Source: Nonomuraea thailandensis (lineage in GTDB: Bacteria > Actinomycetota > Actinomycetes > Streptosporangiales > Streptosporangiaceae). From it: 64,000 bases of DNA. Made by a program: the position numbers and the translations under genes. Below are positions 33,681 through 41,731 of the stretch, one piece after another (within the stretch, counting starts at the first letter, position 1; every line of letters starts with the position of its first letter). Below the pieces are notes generated by a model that searched no databases, was not told the DNA's origin, and saw only the letters and a program-made list of their open reading frames with translations. The stretch is from assembly GCF_024172165.1 (NCBI RefSeq), contig NZ_JAMZEB010000002.1, positions 4,671,501-4,735,500 on the forward strand, in the 5' to 3' direction.

Positions 33681-34571
33681 GTGACGCTGGGCGTCTTCGC
33701 CCTGATGACCTCCGAGTTGCTGCCCGTCGGACTGCTCACCCCCATCGGCACCGCCCTCGACCTGTCCGAGGGCACCACCGCGCTCATGGTCACCGTGCCC
33801 GGGCTGGTGGCCGCCGTCGCGGCGCCGCTGGTGACCGTGGCCACCGCCCGGATCGACCGCCGCCTGGTGCTGGCGTTGCTCGGCGTGCCCGCCGGCACCC
33901 TGTCCGGTGACCTCGCCGGCTGGCGCACCGCGTTCGCCGCCGTCGGCGTGCTCGGCCTCATCTCGCTGGCCTGCATGGTCGTCGTGATGCCGAAGCTGCC
34001 GCCGGAGCGCACGATGAGGATCGCGGACCTGCCGCGTGTGCTGCGCGCCCACAGCGCCCTGCGCGTCGGCATCGCCATGACCTTCCTGGTCATCACCGGG
34101 CACTTCACCGCGTACACCTTCCCGCGGCCCATCCTCCAGGACGACGGCGTCGCCGACGGCATGATCGGCATGTTGTCGCCGGTCTTCGGCGTCGCCGGCA
34201 TCTGCGGCAACTTCCTCGCCGGCGCCCTGGTCAGCACGCGTCTGCGGCAGACCGTGTGCGGCATCGGCCTGCTCCTCGCCGCCGCCATGGCCGCCCTGGC
34301 GATCGACGGCCACGGCGTCCTGTCAGCGGCCGCGGTGCTGGTCGTCTGGGGGCTGGCGCACGGCGCCGTCCCTGTCACGTTCCAGACCTGGATCCGGAAC
34401 GCCGCTCCCACCGCCACCGAGGCCGCGTCCTCCCTGTACGCGTCCATGTTGGCCCTGTCCATCGCCCTCGGCGCCCTCGTCGGCGGGCTGGCGGTCGACG
34501 CCGCCGGGCCGGTGAGCGCGCTGTGGATCGGCGGCGCCGCCTCACACATTGCTCTCACCGTGAGCGTGTAG
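33681..34571 (+). pseudogene. MFS transporter (DHA1/AraJ-like) with internal deletion
   Basis: A 296-codon frame similar to sugar or drug efflux MFS proteins: TLGVFALMTSELLPVGLLTP, MVTVPGLVAAVAAPLVTVA, DRRLVLALL, then directly GVPAGTLSGDLAGWRTAFAA. In intact relatives about 70 residues (TM3-TM5 with the conserved A-loop region) lie between DRRLVL and GVPAGT; here they are missing in frame. Family length is about 390-410. The N-terminus also lacks a proper start (GTG 33681 begins inside the first helix). A transporter without these helices would not be expected to work, so I call it a pseudogene; it could be an assembled truncated gene still translated. Confidence 0.7.
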
Positions 34572-34580
34572 AACGAGGTC

Positions 34581-35282
34581 GTGAACGAACACCCTGCCGC
34601 GAAAGTCCTGGTCGTCGATGACGAGCCGAACATCCGCGAGCTGCTGTCCGAAGCCCTTGAGCTGAACGGCTTCGCCGTGCGGACCGCCTGCGACGGACGC
34701 CAGGCACTCGCGGAGGTGGCCCGAGAACGGCCCGACATCATCGTGCTGGACGTGATGATGCCGGGCCTGGACGGGTTCGCGGTCGCCCGCAGGCTGCGCG
34801 AGGCCGGCGACAGCCCCATGATGCTGTTCCTGACCGCCAGGGACACGGTGTCCGACCGGATCGCGGGGCTGACCGCCGGCGGCGACGACTACGTGACCAA
34901 GCCGTTCAGCCTGGAAGAGGTGGTGCTGCGGCTGCGGGCCATCATGCGCAGGACGCGGCCGGCGGAGGAGCAGGAGGACGACGGCGTGCTGCGGTACGCG
35001 GACCTGGAGCTGGATGAGCAGGCCCACAGCGTGCGGCGGGCGGGGCGGGCGATCCATCTGTCACCGACGGAGTTCAGCCTGCTGCGCTACCTGATGATCA
35101 ACGCCGAGCGGGTGGTCAGCAAGGCGCAGATCCTCGACCGTGTGTGGGACTTCGGCTTCGACGGCGAGAGCAGGATCGTCGAGTCCTACATCAGCTACCT
35201 GCGGCGCAAGATCGACGCCGAGGGCCCGCCGCTGATCCACACGCTGCGCGGGGTCGGCTACCGGCTGCAGGGGCCCTCGTGA
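34581..35282 (+). CDS. OmpR/PhoB-type response regulator
   Basis: A 233-residue regulator. Receiver: VVDDEPNIRELL, phospho-acceptor Asp57 in IIVLDVMMPGLDG, switch Thr in FLTARD and Lys in YVTKPFS. C-terminal winged helix: HLSPTEFSLLRYLMINAERV, VESYISYLRRKID, HTLRGVGYRL. Start: GTG 34581. It overlaps its kinase by GTGA and leads a likely operon with VTC, DUF4956 and CotH genes, so it may regulate cell-surface or polyphosphate-related functions. Similar TcrA/MtrA-like regulators are common in actinomycetes. Confidence 0.94.
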   Translation: MNEHPAAKVLVVDDEPNIRELLSEALELNGFAVRTACDGRQALAEVARERPDIIVLDVMMPGLDGFAVARRLREAGDSPMMLFLTARDTVSDRIAGLTAGGDDYVTKPFSLEEVVLRLRAIMRRTRPAEEQEDDGVLRYADLELDEQAHSVRRAGRAIHLSPTEFSLLRYLMINAERVVSKAQILDRVWDFGFDGESRIVESYISYLRRKIDAEGPPLIHTLRGVGYRLQGPS

Positions 35283-36736
35283 GAGCGGCCCTGCCCCTGC
35301 GGCACCGGCTGCTGGTCGCGCTGCTGGGACTGTGCGCGGCCGGGCTGGCGGCCTTCGCCACGGCGAGCGTGCTGCTCCTGGACCGTTCGCTGCTGGCGAA
35401 GGTGGACGCCCAGCTGATCGAGGTGTCCACCACGTTCGGCCGGCGCCCGGTGCCTCCTCCGCCGCCGGACGACAGGAGGCGGGCCGTGGAGCTTCCGACG
35501 CAGTTCAGGATCGCCTTCTACAGCCCGTCCGGGGCTCTGCTGCGCAACCTGCCCACGGAGAACACGAACGGCCCGGCCATCTCACCCGCCGTGATCTCCA
35601 CGGCCATGAGAGGCCCCGTCACCGTGCCCGCCACGACGGGGCCGGAGCAGTGGCGCGTGCTGGTGAAGGGCCTGCCCGACGGCACCAGGCTGGCGGTGTC
35701 GATGTCGCTGGAGCCCAACCGGGCGACCGTGCACCAGATCCTGATCATCGAGGTGGCGGTGGGCAGCCTGGTGCTGCTGCTGCTCGGCACGCTCGCCCTC
35801 GCCGTGGTGCGCCTGGGGCTGCGCCCGCTCACCCGCATGGAGCGTACGGCCGAGGCCATCGCCGGCGGAGACCTCGACCGCAGGGTCGACGACACCGACC
35901 CGGCGACCGAGAGCGGGCGGCTCGGCAGAGCGCTCAACATCATGCTGGAGCGCCTGGCGACGGCGCTGCGCGAGTCCGAGCGTTCCGAGCGGCGGCTGCG
36001 GCACTTCGTCGCCGACGCCTCCCACGAGCTGCGCACGCCGCTCACCTCGATCCGGGGCTTCGCCGAGTTGTACCACCACGGCCAGGGCCCCCGCGATCCG
36101 GCGGCCGAGCGGCTGCTGCGCAGGATCGAGGCCGAGGCCGCCCGCATGGGCGTCCTGGTCGAGGACATGCTGCTGCTGGCCCGCATGGACCAGGAGCCCA
36201 CGCTGGAGCCTGCCGTCGTGGACCTGCACGTGCTGGCCGGGGACGTGGTGCACGCCGCCCGCGCCCGGGACCGCGATCGGCCCATCCGGCTGGCCGTCTC
36301 CGACGAGCCGGTGTTCGTGCTCGGCGACGAGCACCGGCTGCACCAGGTCATCGCCAACCTGGTCGGCAACGCCATCCGGCACACGGCCCCGGGAACGGAG
36401 GTGCGGGTCGAAGTCGGGCCGCGCGCGATCGCCGGGGTGCCCGCTCCCGGAGCGGTGTCCGTCGGCTCAGGACCCGCCCCCCACGCCAGGGCCGCGCTGA
36501 TCGAGGTGCGCGACGAAGGCCAGGGCATCGATCCCGAGCACCTGCCGTACCTGTTCGACCGCTTCTACCGGGCCGACGCGGGCCGCTCGCGCGACAGCGG
36601 CGGCACCGGGCTGGGCCTGGCCATCGCCGCGGCGCTCGTGCGGGCGCACCACGGCCGGATCGAGGTGACGAGCACCCCGCGCCGCGGCACCACCTTCCGC
36701 GTGCTCCTGCCGCTCAACCAGCCCGAGGACGACTGA
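35279..36736 (+). CDS. HisKA-type sensor histidine kinase
   Basis: A 485-residue kinase with TM1 (LLVALLGLCAAGLAAFATAS), an extracytoplasmic sensor of about 130 residues containing VPPPPPDD, TM2 (IIEVAVGSLVLLLLGTLALA), HAMP (LGLRPLTRMERTAEAIAGGD), HisKA with DASHELRTPLTSIRGF, and HATPase with N box VIANLVGNAIRH, G1 VRDEGQGI and G2 GGTGLGLAI. All catalytic boxes are present. Start: GTG 35279 overlapping the regulator stop. It is 86 bp upstream of the VTC gene on the same strand. Confidence 0.94.
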   Translation: MRAALPLRHRLLVALLGLCAAGLAAFATASVLLLDRSLLAKVDAQLIEVSTTFGRRPVPPPPPDDRRRAVELPTQFRIAFYSPSGALLRNLPTENTNGPAISPAVISTAMRGPVTVPATTGPEQWRVLVKGLPDGTRLAVSMSLEPNRATVHQILIIEVAVGSLVLLLLGTLALAVVRLGLRPLTRMERTAEAIAGGDLDRRVDDTDPATESGRLGRALNIMLERLATALRESERSERRLRHFVADASHELRTPLTSIRGFAELYHHGQGPRDPAAERLLRRIEAEAARMGVLVEDMLLLARMDQEPTLEPAVVDLHVLAGDVVHAARARDRDRPIRLAVSDEPVFVLGDEHRLHQVIANLVGNAIRHTAPGTEVRVEVGPRAIAGVPAPGAVSVGSGPAPHARAALIEVRDEGQGIDPEHLPYLFDRFYRADAGRSRDSGGTGLGLAIAAALVRAHHGRIEVTSTPRRGTTFRVLLPLNQPEDD

Positions 36737-36822
36737 ACCCTCCGTTCACCGTCAGGTCAGGGCCGGTTCACACATTATTCCCAGCTTCCTCCTGTCAGAT
36801 GTGTGCCGGCGAAAGGAGGGAC

Positions 36823-37728
36823 ATGCTGGAAAGGTTCCGCAAACGAGCGGTTCCCGCCGCTGACGGCGCTGACGGCGCCGACCGGCCGGTGTCCGGTGCC
36901 GAGGCGGACGGCGAGGTGGGCCACCGCCTGCGGGCGCCGAGCAAGCTGCACGCCTTCAACCGGTACGAGATCAAGTACCTCGTGGACGCGGCGGAGGCGG
37001 CCGAGCTGCGCAAGGAGATCGAGCAGCGGCTGGATCGCGACCGGCACAGCGGCGACGCGGGCTACGGCATCTGGAGCGTCTACTACGACACCCGTCAGCT
37101 CCGCTTCTACTGGGAGAAGATCGAGGGGCTGAAGTTCCGCAGGAAGCTGCGCATCCGCCACTACGGCGACCGGTTCTCGGTGAACCTGGACACCCCGGTG
37201 TTCATCGAGATCAAGCAGCGGGTCAACCGGGTCACGCAGAAGCGGCGCGTACGGCTGCCGTACGGCGACGCGCTGCGCGTGTGCGACGGACGGCAGATGG
37301 TCGAGCACGACCCTTCCCAGCGCGCCTTCCTGGAGGAGGTGCTCGACCTGGTGCTGCGCCTGGACCTGCGGGCCGTGGCGATGACCGGCTACCAGCGGCA
37401 CGCGTACGTGGGCCGCGACGCCGACGTGGGCCTGCGCGTCACCTTCGACCACCGCGTCCGCGGCCGTGACCGCGACTTCCACCTCGGCGCCGACGCCACC
37501 AACCGGCTCATCGTGCCCGCCCGCAAGGCGATCGTCGAGGTCAAGGCCAACGACCGGGTGCCGTACTGGCTGACCGACCTGACCGCCAAGCGGAACCTGC
37601 AGGTGGTGCGCGTCTCCAAGTACTGCCAGAGCGTCGAGGCCCACGGGCTGGCCCCGCGCTCGATCTTCCACATCCCGGACCACGACCTCGACGCCGGCCG
37701 CCGGCCGGCTCTTCTCTCGGAGGCATGA
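36823..37728 (+). CDS. VTC-domain polyphosphate polymerase family protein
   Basis: A 301-residue protein with a VTC4-like tunnel domain, the fold that makes polyphosphate from ATP in eukaryotes. Conserved basic/acidic residues appear in NRYEIKYLVD, IWSVYYDTRQ, KFRRKLRIRHYG, FIEIKQRVN, KRRVRLPYG and AIVEVKAND, lining the tunnel in the family. Start: ATG 36823 with AAAGGAGGG upstream. DUF4956 follows after 6 bp and CotH after that; this trio recurs in bacteria. No membrane segment, so DUF4956 may anchor it. Function in polyphosphate or another anionic polymer is inferred. Confidence 0.92.
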   Translation: MLERFRKRAVPAADGADGADRPVSGAEADGEVGHRLRAPSKLHAFNRYEIKYLVDAAEAAELRKEIEQRLDRDRHSGDAGYGIWSVYYDTRQLRFYWEKIEGLKFRRKLRIRHYGDRFSVNLDTPVFIEIKQRVNRVTQKRRVRLPYGDALRVCDGRQMVEHDPSQRAFLEEVLDLVLRLDLRAVAMTGYQRHAYVGRDADVGLRVTFDHRVRGRDRDFHLGADATNRLIVPARKAIVEVKANDRVPYWLTDLTAKRNLQVVRVSKYCQSVEAHGLAPRSIFHIPDHDLDAGRRPALLSEA

Positions 37729-37734
37729 CCCCCC

Positions 37735-38412
37735 ATGGACTTCTCCTTCCAGGACCTGTCGGGCACGTTCAGCGTGGCCGACATCGCGATCGCGATGTCG
37801 CTGTCGTTCGTGCTCAGCGCGATGATCGGCTGGGTGTACCGGGCGACGCACCGCAACGTCTCCTACAGCCAGTCGTACGTGCAGACGCTGGTGATCCTCG
37901 GCATGCTGATCTCGCTCATCATGCTGGTCGTCGGCTCGAACATCGCCCGCGCCTTCGCCCTGGTCGGCGCCCTGTCGGTGGTGCGCTTCCGCAACGCCAT
38001 CAAGGAGACCCGCGACGTCGGGTTCATCTTCCTGGTGATGGGCGTCGGCATGGCCGTCGGCACCCGCTTCTACCTGCTGGCCGTCGTGGCCGCGGTGGCG
38101 ATCTCGCTGATCGTCATGCTGATGAGCCGGTTCAACTGGTTCGCGCTGAACGTGCGCCGCCAGGTCGTCAAGGTGCAGGTGCCTTCGGACGACGACTACA
38201 CGCACGCCATCCAGGACGTGCTGGTGCGGCACACCGACGAGTTCGAGCTGGTCAGCATGGAGTCGATCAGGGCGGGCGCGCTGATGGAGCTGATGTACAC
38301 CGTCAAGATCAAGAAGGGCAGCGAGCCGGCCGACGTCATCTCCGCGCTGCGCGAGCGCAACCACGGCCAGTCGGTCACCGTCCTGACCGGGTACGACCAG
38401 ACCGACCTGTAG
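37735..38412 (+). CDS. DUF4956 membrane protein
   Basis: A 225-residue protein with three to four N-terminal transmembrane segments (IAIAMSLSFVLSAMIGWVY; LVILGMLISLIMLVVG; YLLAVVAAVAISLIVMLM) and a soluble C-terminal ACT-like domain (VKVQVPSDDDYTHAIQDVLV). Signature region: ARAFALVGALSVVRFRNAIK followed by ETRDVGFIF. Function unknown; it is nearly always encoded beside a VTC-domain protein, here 6 bp upstream, and is followed by CotH after 4 bp, so the three are surely one operon. Confidence 0.92.
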   Translation: MDFSFQDLSGTFSVADIAIAMSLSFVLSAMIGWVYRATHRNVSYSQSYVQTLVILGMLISLIMLVVGSNIARAFALVGALSVVRFRNAIKETRDVGFIFLVMGVGMAVGTRFYLLAVVAAVAISLIVMLMSRFNWFALNVRRQVVKVQVPSDDDYTHAIQDVLVRHTDEFELVSMESIRAGALMELMYTVKIKKGSEPADVISALRERNHGQSVTVLTGYDQTDL

Positions 38413-38416
38413 CGCC

Positions 38417-40075
38417 ATGACGTCTCTCAAGCACCGCATCCCGGTCAAGTTGCGGCACAACTGGAAGCTCGTCGCGCTGTGCGCGGCGTTCCTGGCCGCC
38501 TGCTGGGGCGTGTTCGGCAGCGGGACCATCCGCCCGTACGTCACCAGCGCCCAGGCCGCCGAGACCGACACCGTCGTCACGAACCTGACCGGCGCCAAGG
38601 ACCTGTTCGACGCCTCGGTGGCGCACGACGTGAAGCTCACCTTCACCGACGCGGCATACGAGGACATGCTGACGGAGTACTTCAAGGACGGCGAGAAGAA
38701 GTACGTCGAGGCCGACCTGACCATCGACGGGACCCGGATCCCCAGCGTGGGCGTCCGCCTCAAGGGCAACTCCACCCTGATGGGGCTGACCTGGAAGGGG
38801 CAGTCCAAGCAGCGCGGCGTGCCCGGGGGCGGCCGGCGGCCCGAAGGGCTGCCGGAGGGCTTCCAGGTTCCCGAAGGCTTTCAACCGCCCGAAGGCTTCC
38901 AACCACCCGAGGGCTTCCAACGGCCCGGCGATGGACAGCCGGCGGCCGGGCAACCCCAGGCCACGCAATCCCCGTCCGGGCAGCCGCAGACCGGGCAGCC
39001 GCAGACGGGCCGTGGTGGCGGGTTCGGCGGCGGTGGCGGGCCGGGGGGCTTCGGCGCCCAGCTCAAGGGCGAGGAGCCGGAGAACCTGCCGTGGCTGATC
39101 AGCTTCGACGAGTTCGTGGAGGGCCGCCGCTACCAGGGCCACAGCCAGGTGGCCGTGCGCCCGGCCTCGGCGGGCTCGACGGCGATGCTGAACGAGGCGC
39201 TGGGCATCTCGGTGGTCGGCGCCGCCGGCGAGCCCACCCAGCGCTCCACCTACTCCGCCTTCACCGTCAACGGCCGCTCCGCCGCGCCCCGGCTGCTGGT
39301 GGAGTACCTGGACGAGGGCTACGCCGAAGGTCTCGGCAACGGCGTGCTGTACAAGTCGCTGGCCTCGGGGTCCTTCGAGTACAAGGGCGAGGACCAGACC
39401 GAGTACACCGAGGACTTCAAGCAGATCAACAAGGTCGGCGGCAAGGACCTGCAACCGGTCATCGACCTGGTCAAGTGGGTGAACGAAGCCTCCGACGCCG
39501 AGTTCGCCGAGGGGCTTGGCGAACGGCTGGACGTGGAGTCGTTCGCCCGGTACCTGGTCCTGCAGAACCTCATGGTGAACTTCGACGACATGGCCGGGCC
39601 CGGCAAGAACTACTACCTGTGGTACGACCTGGACACCAAGAAGTTCCAGGTCGTCACCTGGGACCTCAACCTCGCGTTCAGCGGGAACGCCGAGAGCGGC
39701 GTGAACGACACGATCGGCATGGGCTTCGGCCGGGGACGCCCCCAGCAGACCGCGGGCGTCACCGCGCCTGACCCCGGCGAGCGGACGCGGCCGGAAGGCG
39801 GCGGCGGCATGATGCGCATGGGTCACCCCTTGAAGGAGAAGTTCCTCGCGAACGCCACCTTCAAGAAGCTCTACGAGGAGCAGTACCGGGCCCTGTACAC
39901 CAAGCTGCTGGCCGGCGGCACCGCCTCCGGCCTGCTCGACGACCTCGTCGCGGCCTACAAGCTGAACGAGAAGGCCGACCCCGCCAGGATCGAGGAGGAG
40001 GCGAAGACCCTGCGCACCTTCCTGCAGACCCGGACCAGGGCCCTGGGCTCGGACAAGGCGATCAGCGGCGGCTGA
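38417..40075 (+). CDS. CotH kinase family protein with a low-complexity insertion
   Basis: A 552-residue exported or membrane-tethered CotH-like protein. Signal/anchor: LVALCAAFLAACWGVFGSG (about 17-35). The atypical kinase core has VGVRLKGNSTLMG, LPWLISFDEF, RPASAGSTAMLNEALG, NYYLWYDLDTKKF and the metal-site motif VVTWDLNLAFSG. Between residues about 135 and 215 there is a Pro/Gly/Gln-rich insert with four PEGFQ-type repeats and a G-rich tail, absent from minimal family members. CotH phosphorylates a spore-coat protein in Bacillus. It ends the RR-HK-VTC-DUF4956 unit. The substrate here may be a surface protein. Confidence 0.9.
   Translation: MTSLKHRIPVKLRHNWKLVALCAAFLAACWGVFGSGTIRPYVTSAQAAETDTVVTNLTGAKDLFDASVAHDVKLTFTDAAYEDMLTEYFKDGEKKYVEADLTIDGTRIPSVGVRLKGNSTLMGLTWKGQSKQRGVPGGGRRPEGLPEGFQVPEGFQPPEGFQPPEGFQRPGDGQPAAGQPQATQSPSGQPQTGQPQTGRGGGFGGGGGPGGFGAQLKGEEPENLPWLISFDEFVEGRRYQGHSQVAVRPASAGSTAMLNEALGISVVGAAGEPTQRSTYSAFTVNGRSAAPRLLVEYLDEGYAEGLGNGVLYKSLASGSFEYKGEDQTEYTEDFKQINKVGGKDLQPVIDLVKWVNEASDAEFAEGLGERLDVESFARYLVLQNLMVNFDDMAGPGKNYYLWYDLDTKKFQVVTWDLNLAFSGNAESGVNDTIGMGFGRGRPQQTAGVTAPDPGERTRPEGGGGMMRMGHPLKEKFLANATFKKLYEEQYRALYTKLLAGGTASGLLDDLVAAYKLNEKADPARIEEEAKTLRTFLQTRTRALGSDKAISGG
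38855..38926 (+). repeat. four 18-bp coding repeats in the cotH-like gene
   Basis: Four imperfect tandem units of 18 bp encode (P)EGFQ(V/P)P: EGFQVP, EGFQPP, EGFQPP, EGFQRP. Variation is mostly at third positions. In-frame length variation between strains is expected. Confidence 0.9.
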
Positions 40076-40144
40076 CGCCCCCGCCGCAATGGGTCCGCCG
40101 CGCCTCACGGGCCCGGCGGGCCCATCGCCATCTGCGAGGCCGGG

Positions 40145-40789
40145 TCAGGGGCGGTCGGTGCCGCCGAGGAAGGTGCGGCAGTAGCTGCGCATCGCGATCT
40201 TGACCTCGGCGATCATCTCGGCGCGAGCGGGCCCGGTCTCGTCCTCGACCAGCCGCAGGAGCTGGTCGCCGATGCTGTTGGCGATGCGGGCGCCCATGGG
40301 GGTCAGGCGCAGCGTCCCGCCCGAGGCGCGTTCCAGCAGGTCGGTGATGGTGCGGTAGATGTAGTCGTTGACCTCGCGGCCGGCCTCCTTGGCCACGGCC
40401 GTCAGCCGGTTGTTCAGCCACAGCTCGCGCACGGACGGGCGGCCGTAGAAGTCGGCGTAGGTGTCGACGACGGCGTCCACCACCGACTCCCAGTCGGGGT
40501 ACGAGCGGCCCGCCAGGGCGTCGACCAGCTCCCCCGCGCTCTGGAAGTAGCGCAGCCCGAGGGCTTCCAGGACCGCTTCGCCGCCTTCGAAGTAGTGGTA
40601 GAAGACCCCGACCGTGACGTCCGCACGCTCGACGATCGGCCACGGGGTGGCCACGAGCGTCTCGTACCCGATCTCGCCGAGCAGCTCGTCGGCGGCGTCC
40701 AGGATGGCGCGGACCTTGACCTTGCTGCGCTCCTGGGCCGGGGCACGGCGCATCGCCGACGACAGGTCGATCAGTGGGCTGCGGGTCAC
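40145..40789 (-). CDS. TetR family transcriptional regulator
   Basis: A 214-residue TetR protein. HTH (residues about 26-70): VRAILDAADELLGEIGYETL, VERADVTVGVFYHYFEGGEA. The C-terminal domain is of the common TetR_C type (SVRELWLNNRLTAVAKEAGR). Start: GTG 40789 with GGAGGACATGAC upstream; an ATG five bases upstream meets an immediate stop. It is divergent from the acetoacetate decarboxylase-family gene with a strong A/T-rich palindrome between them, so it most likely represses that gene and itself. Confidence 0.92.
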   Translation of the reverse strand: MTRSPLIDLSSAMRRAPAQERSKVKVRAILDAADELLGEIGYETLVATPWPIVERADVTVGVFYHYFEGGEAVLEALGLRYFQSAGELVDALAGRSYPDWESVVDAVVDTYADFYGRPSVRELWLNNRLTAVAKEAGREVNDYIYRTITDLLERASGGTLRLTPMGARIANSIGDQLLRLVEDETGPARAEMIAEVKIAMRSYCRTFLGGTDRP

Positions 40790-40884
40790 GTCATGTCCTC
40801 CGGGGTCCGGACCACCTTAGCGGCCGAGCCGGCGGCCCCAGGATCGTCGCGATCTTCCGGTGCGGCCACCTGCGAAGACGACCC

Positions 40885-40946
40885 TTGACGGCCGAAGCTC
40901 TCATGCCACAGACTAGCCGAAATCAAAATAGAGTCCATTTCGATTT
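40885..40946 (+). promoter_or_regulatory. promoter and operator of the acetoacetate decarboxylase-family gene
   Basis: Arms AAATCAAAAT (40920-40929) and ATTTCGATTT (40937-40946) form a 10-bp inverted repeat with one mismatch and a 7-bp centre, the only A/T-rich block nearby, ending 13 bp before GTG 40960. A TTGACG -35 (40885-40890) with an 18-bp spacer to CAGACT (40909-40914) would start transcription close to the left arm, so a bound repressor would block it. The adjacent TetR protein is the obvious candidate. Confidence 0.68.
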
Positions 40947-40959
40947 TGGAGGCGCACCC

Positions 40960-41700
40960 GTGCCCGCACCCACCGCCGTCACCATCCCGGACTGGTCGAC
41001 GCCGCTGTACCATCCGGCGCCCCACCACTTCCGCGACTGCACCCGCGTGATGCTGCTCTGCGGCGTGCCGGAGGGCGTCACCCGGCGCCTGCTGCCCGAG
41101 CCGCTGGAGCCCATCGGCGACTTCGTCGTGGTGAGCTGGCTGCTCATCGGCGACGTGGACGGCTACAAGGGCTCCCACAACGTCGCGTTCAACGTGCCGT
41201 GCCGCTTCGAGGAGCACGTCGGCAAGTTCTGCTCGCTCGAGTACATCGACATCGACATGGGCCTGGCCGCCGGGCGCGAGATGTGGCCGTGGCCCAAGAA
41301 GGGCGGCGAGTTCACCTGGGAGCGGACCCCTGAGGGCCTCAGCCTCGCCTGCCGCCGCCACGGCGACGTCCTCGTCCGCTCGGAGATCACCGTCACGGGC
41401 GAGCCGGCCGGCGCCTGGCCCGCCGAGCTGAACGTCCCGGACATGGGCCCGTGCAACCTCCAGGTGCGGCTCCTGGCGCAGGACCACGCCTCCGAGCCGG
41501 AGATCGCCCAGGTCATCCGGGTCGACTACCCCAACAGCGTCCTGCACGGCAGCCTCCGCGCCGAAGGCACCCTCACGCTCACGGACGGACCCCGTGACCC
41601 CTTCGGCCCGCTCGGCGACATCCGCGTCCTCGCCGCCCGCCTGGACACCCAGGAGTTCGACTTCGACCTCGGCCAGGTCGTCGGCTCCCGGCGGATCTGA
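40960..41700 (+). CDS. acetoacetate decarboxylase family protein
   Basis: A 246-residue ADC-family protein (PF06314). The active-site region is GREMWPWPKKGGEFTWER: the Lys pair corresponds to the Schiff-base Lys and its neighbour in acetoacetate decarboxylase. EYIDIDMGLA before it and the barrel-forming VNVP and GTLTLTDGP elements also fit. Many family members are not decarboxylases but act on beta-keto acids, so the activity is open. Start: GTG 40960 after GGAGG; the frame upstream extends through the operator and is rejected. It is 31 bp ahead of an amino-acid-type ABC importer on the same strand, likely one operon under the TetR. Confidence 0.87.
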   Translation: MPAPTAVTIPDWSTPLYHPAPHHFRDCTRVMLLCGVPEGVTRRLLPEPLEPIGDFVVVSWLLIGDVDGYKGSHNVAFNVPCRFEEHVGKFCSLEYIDIDMGLAAGREMWPWPKKGGEFTWERTPEGLSLACRRHGDVLVRSEITVTGEPAGAWPAELNVPDMGPCNLQVRLLAQDHASEPEIAQVIRVDYPNSVLHGSLRAEGTLTLTDGPRDPFGPLGDIRVLAARLDTQEFDFDLGQVVGSRRI

Positions 41701-41731
41701 TCCCCTCCCCCTCAGCCACAGGAGAAGAACC

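Noticed and set aside
38830..39030. Tandem repeats considered as a CRISPR array
   Set aside because: Units are 18 bp, contiguous without spacers and in frame with the coding sequence.
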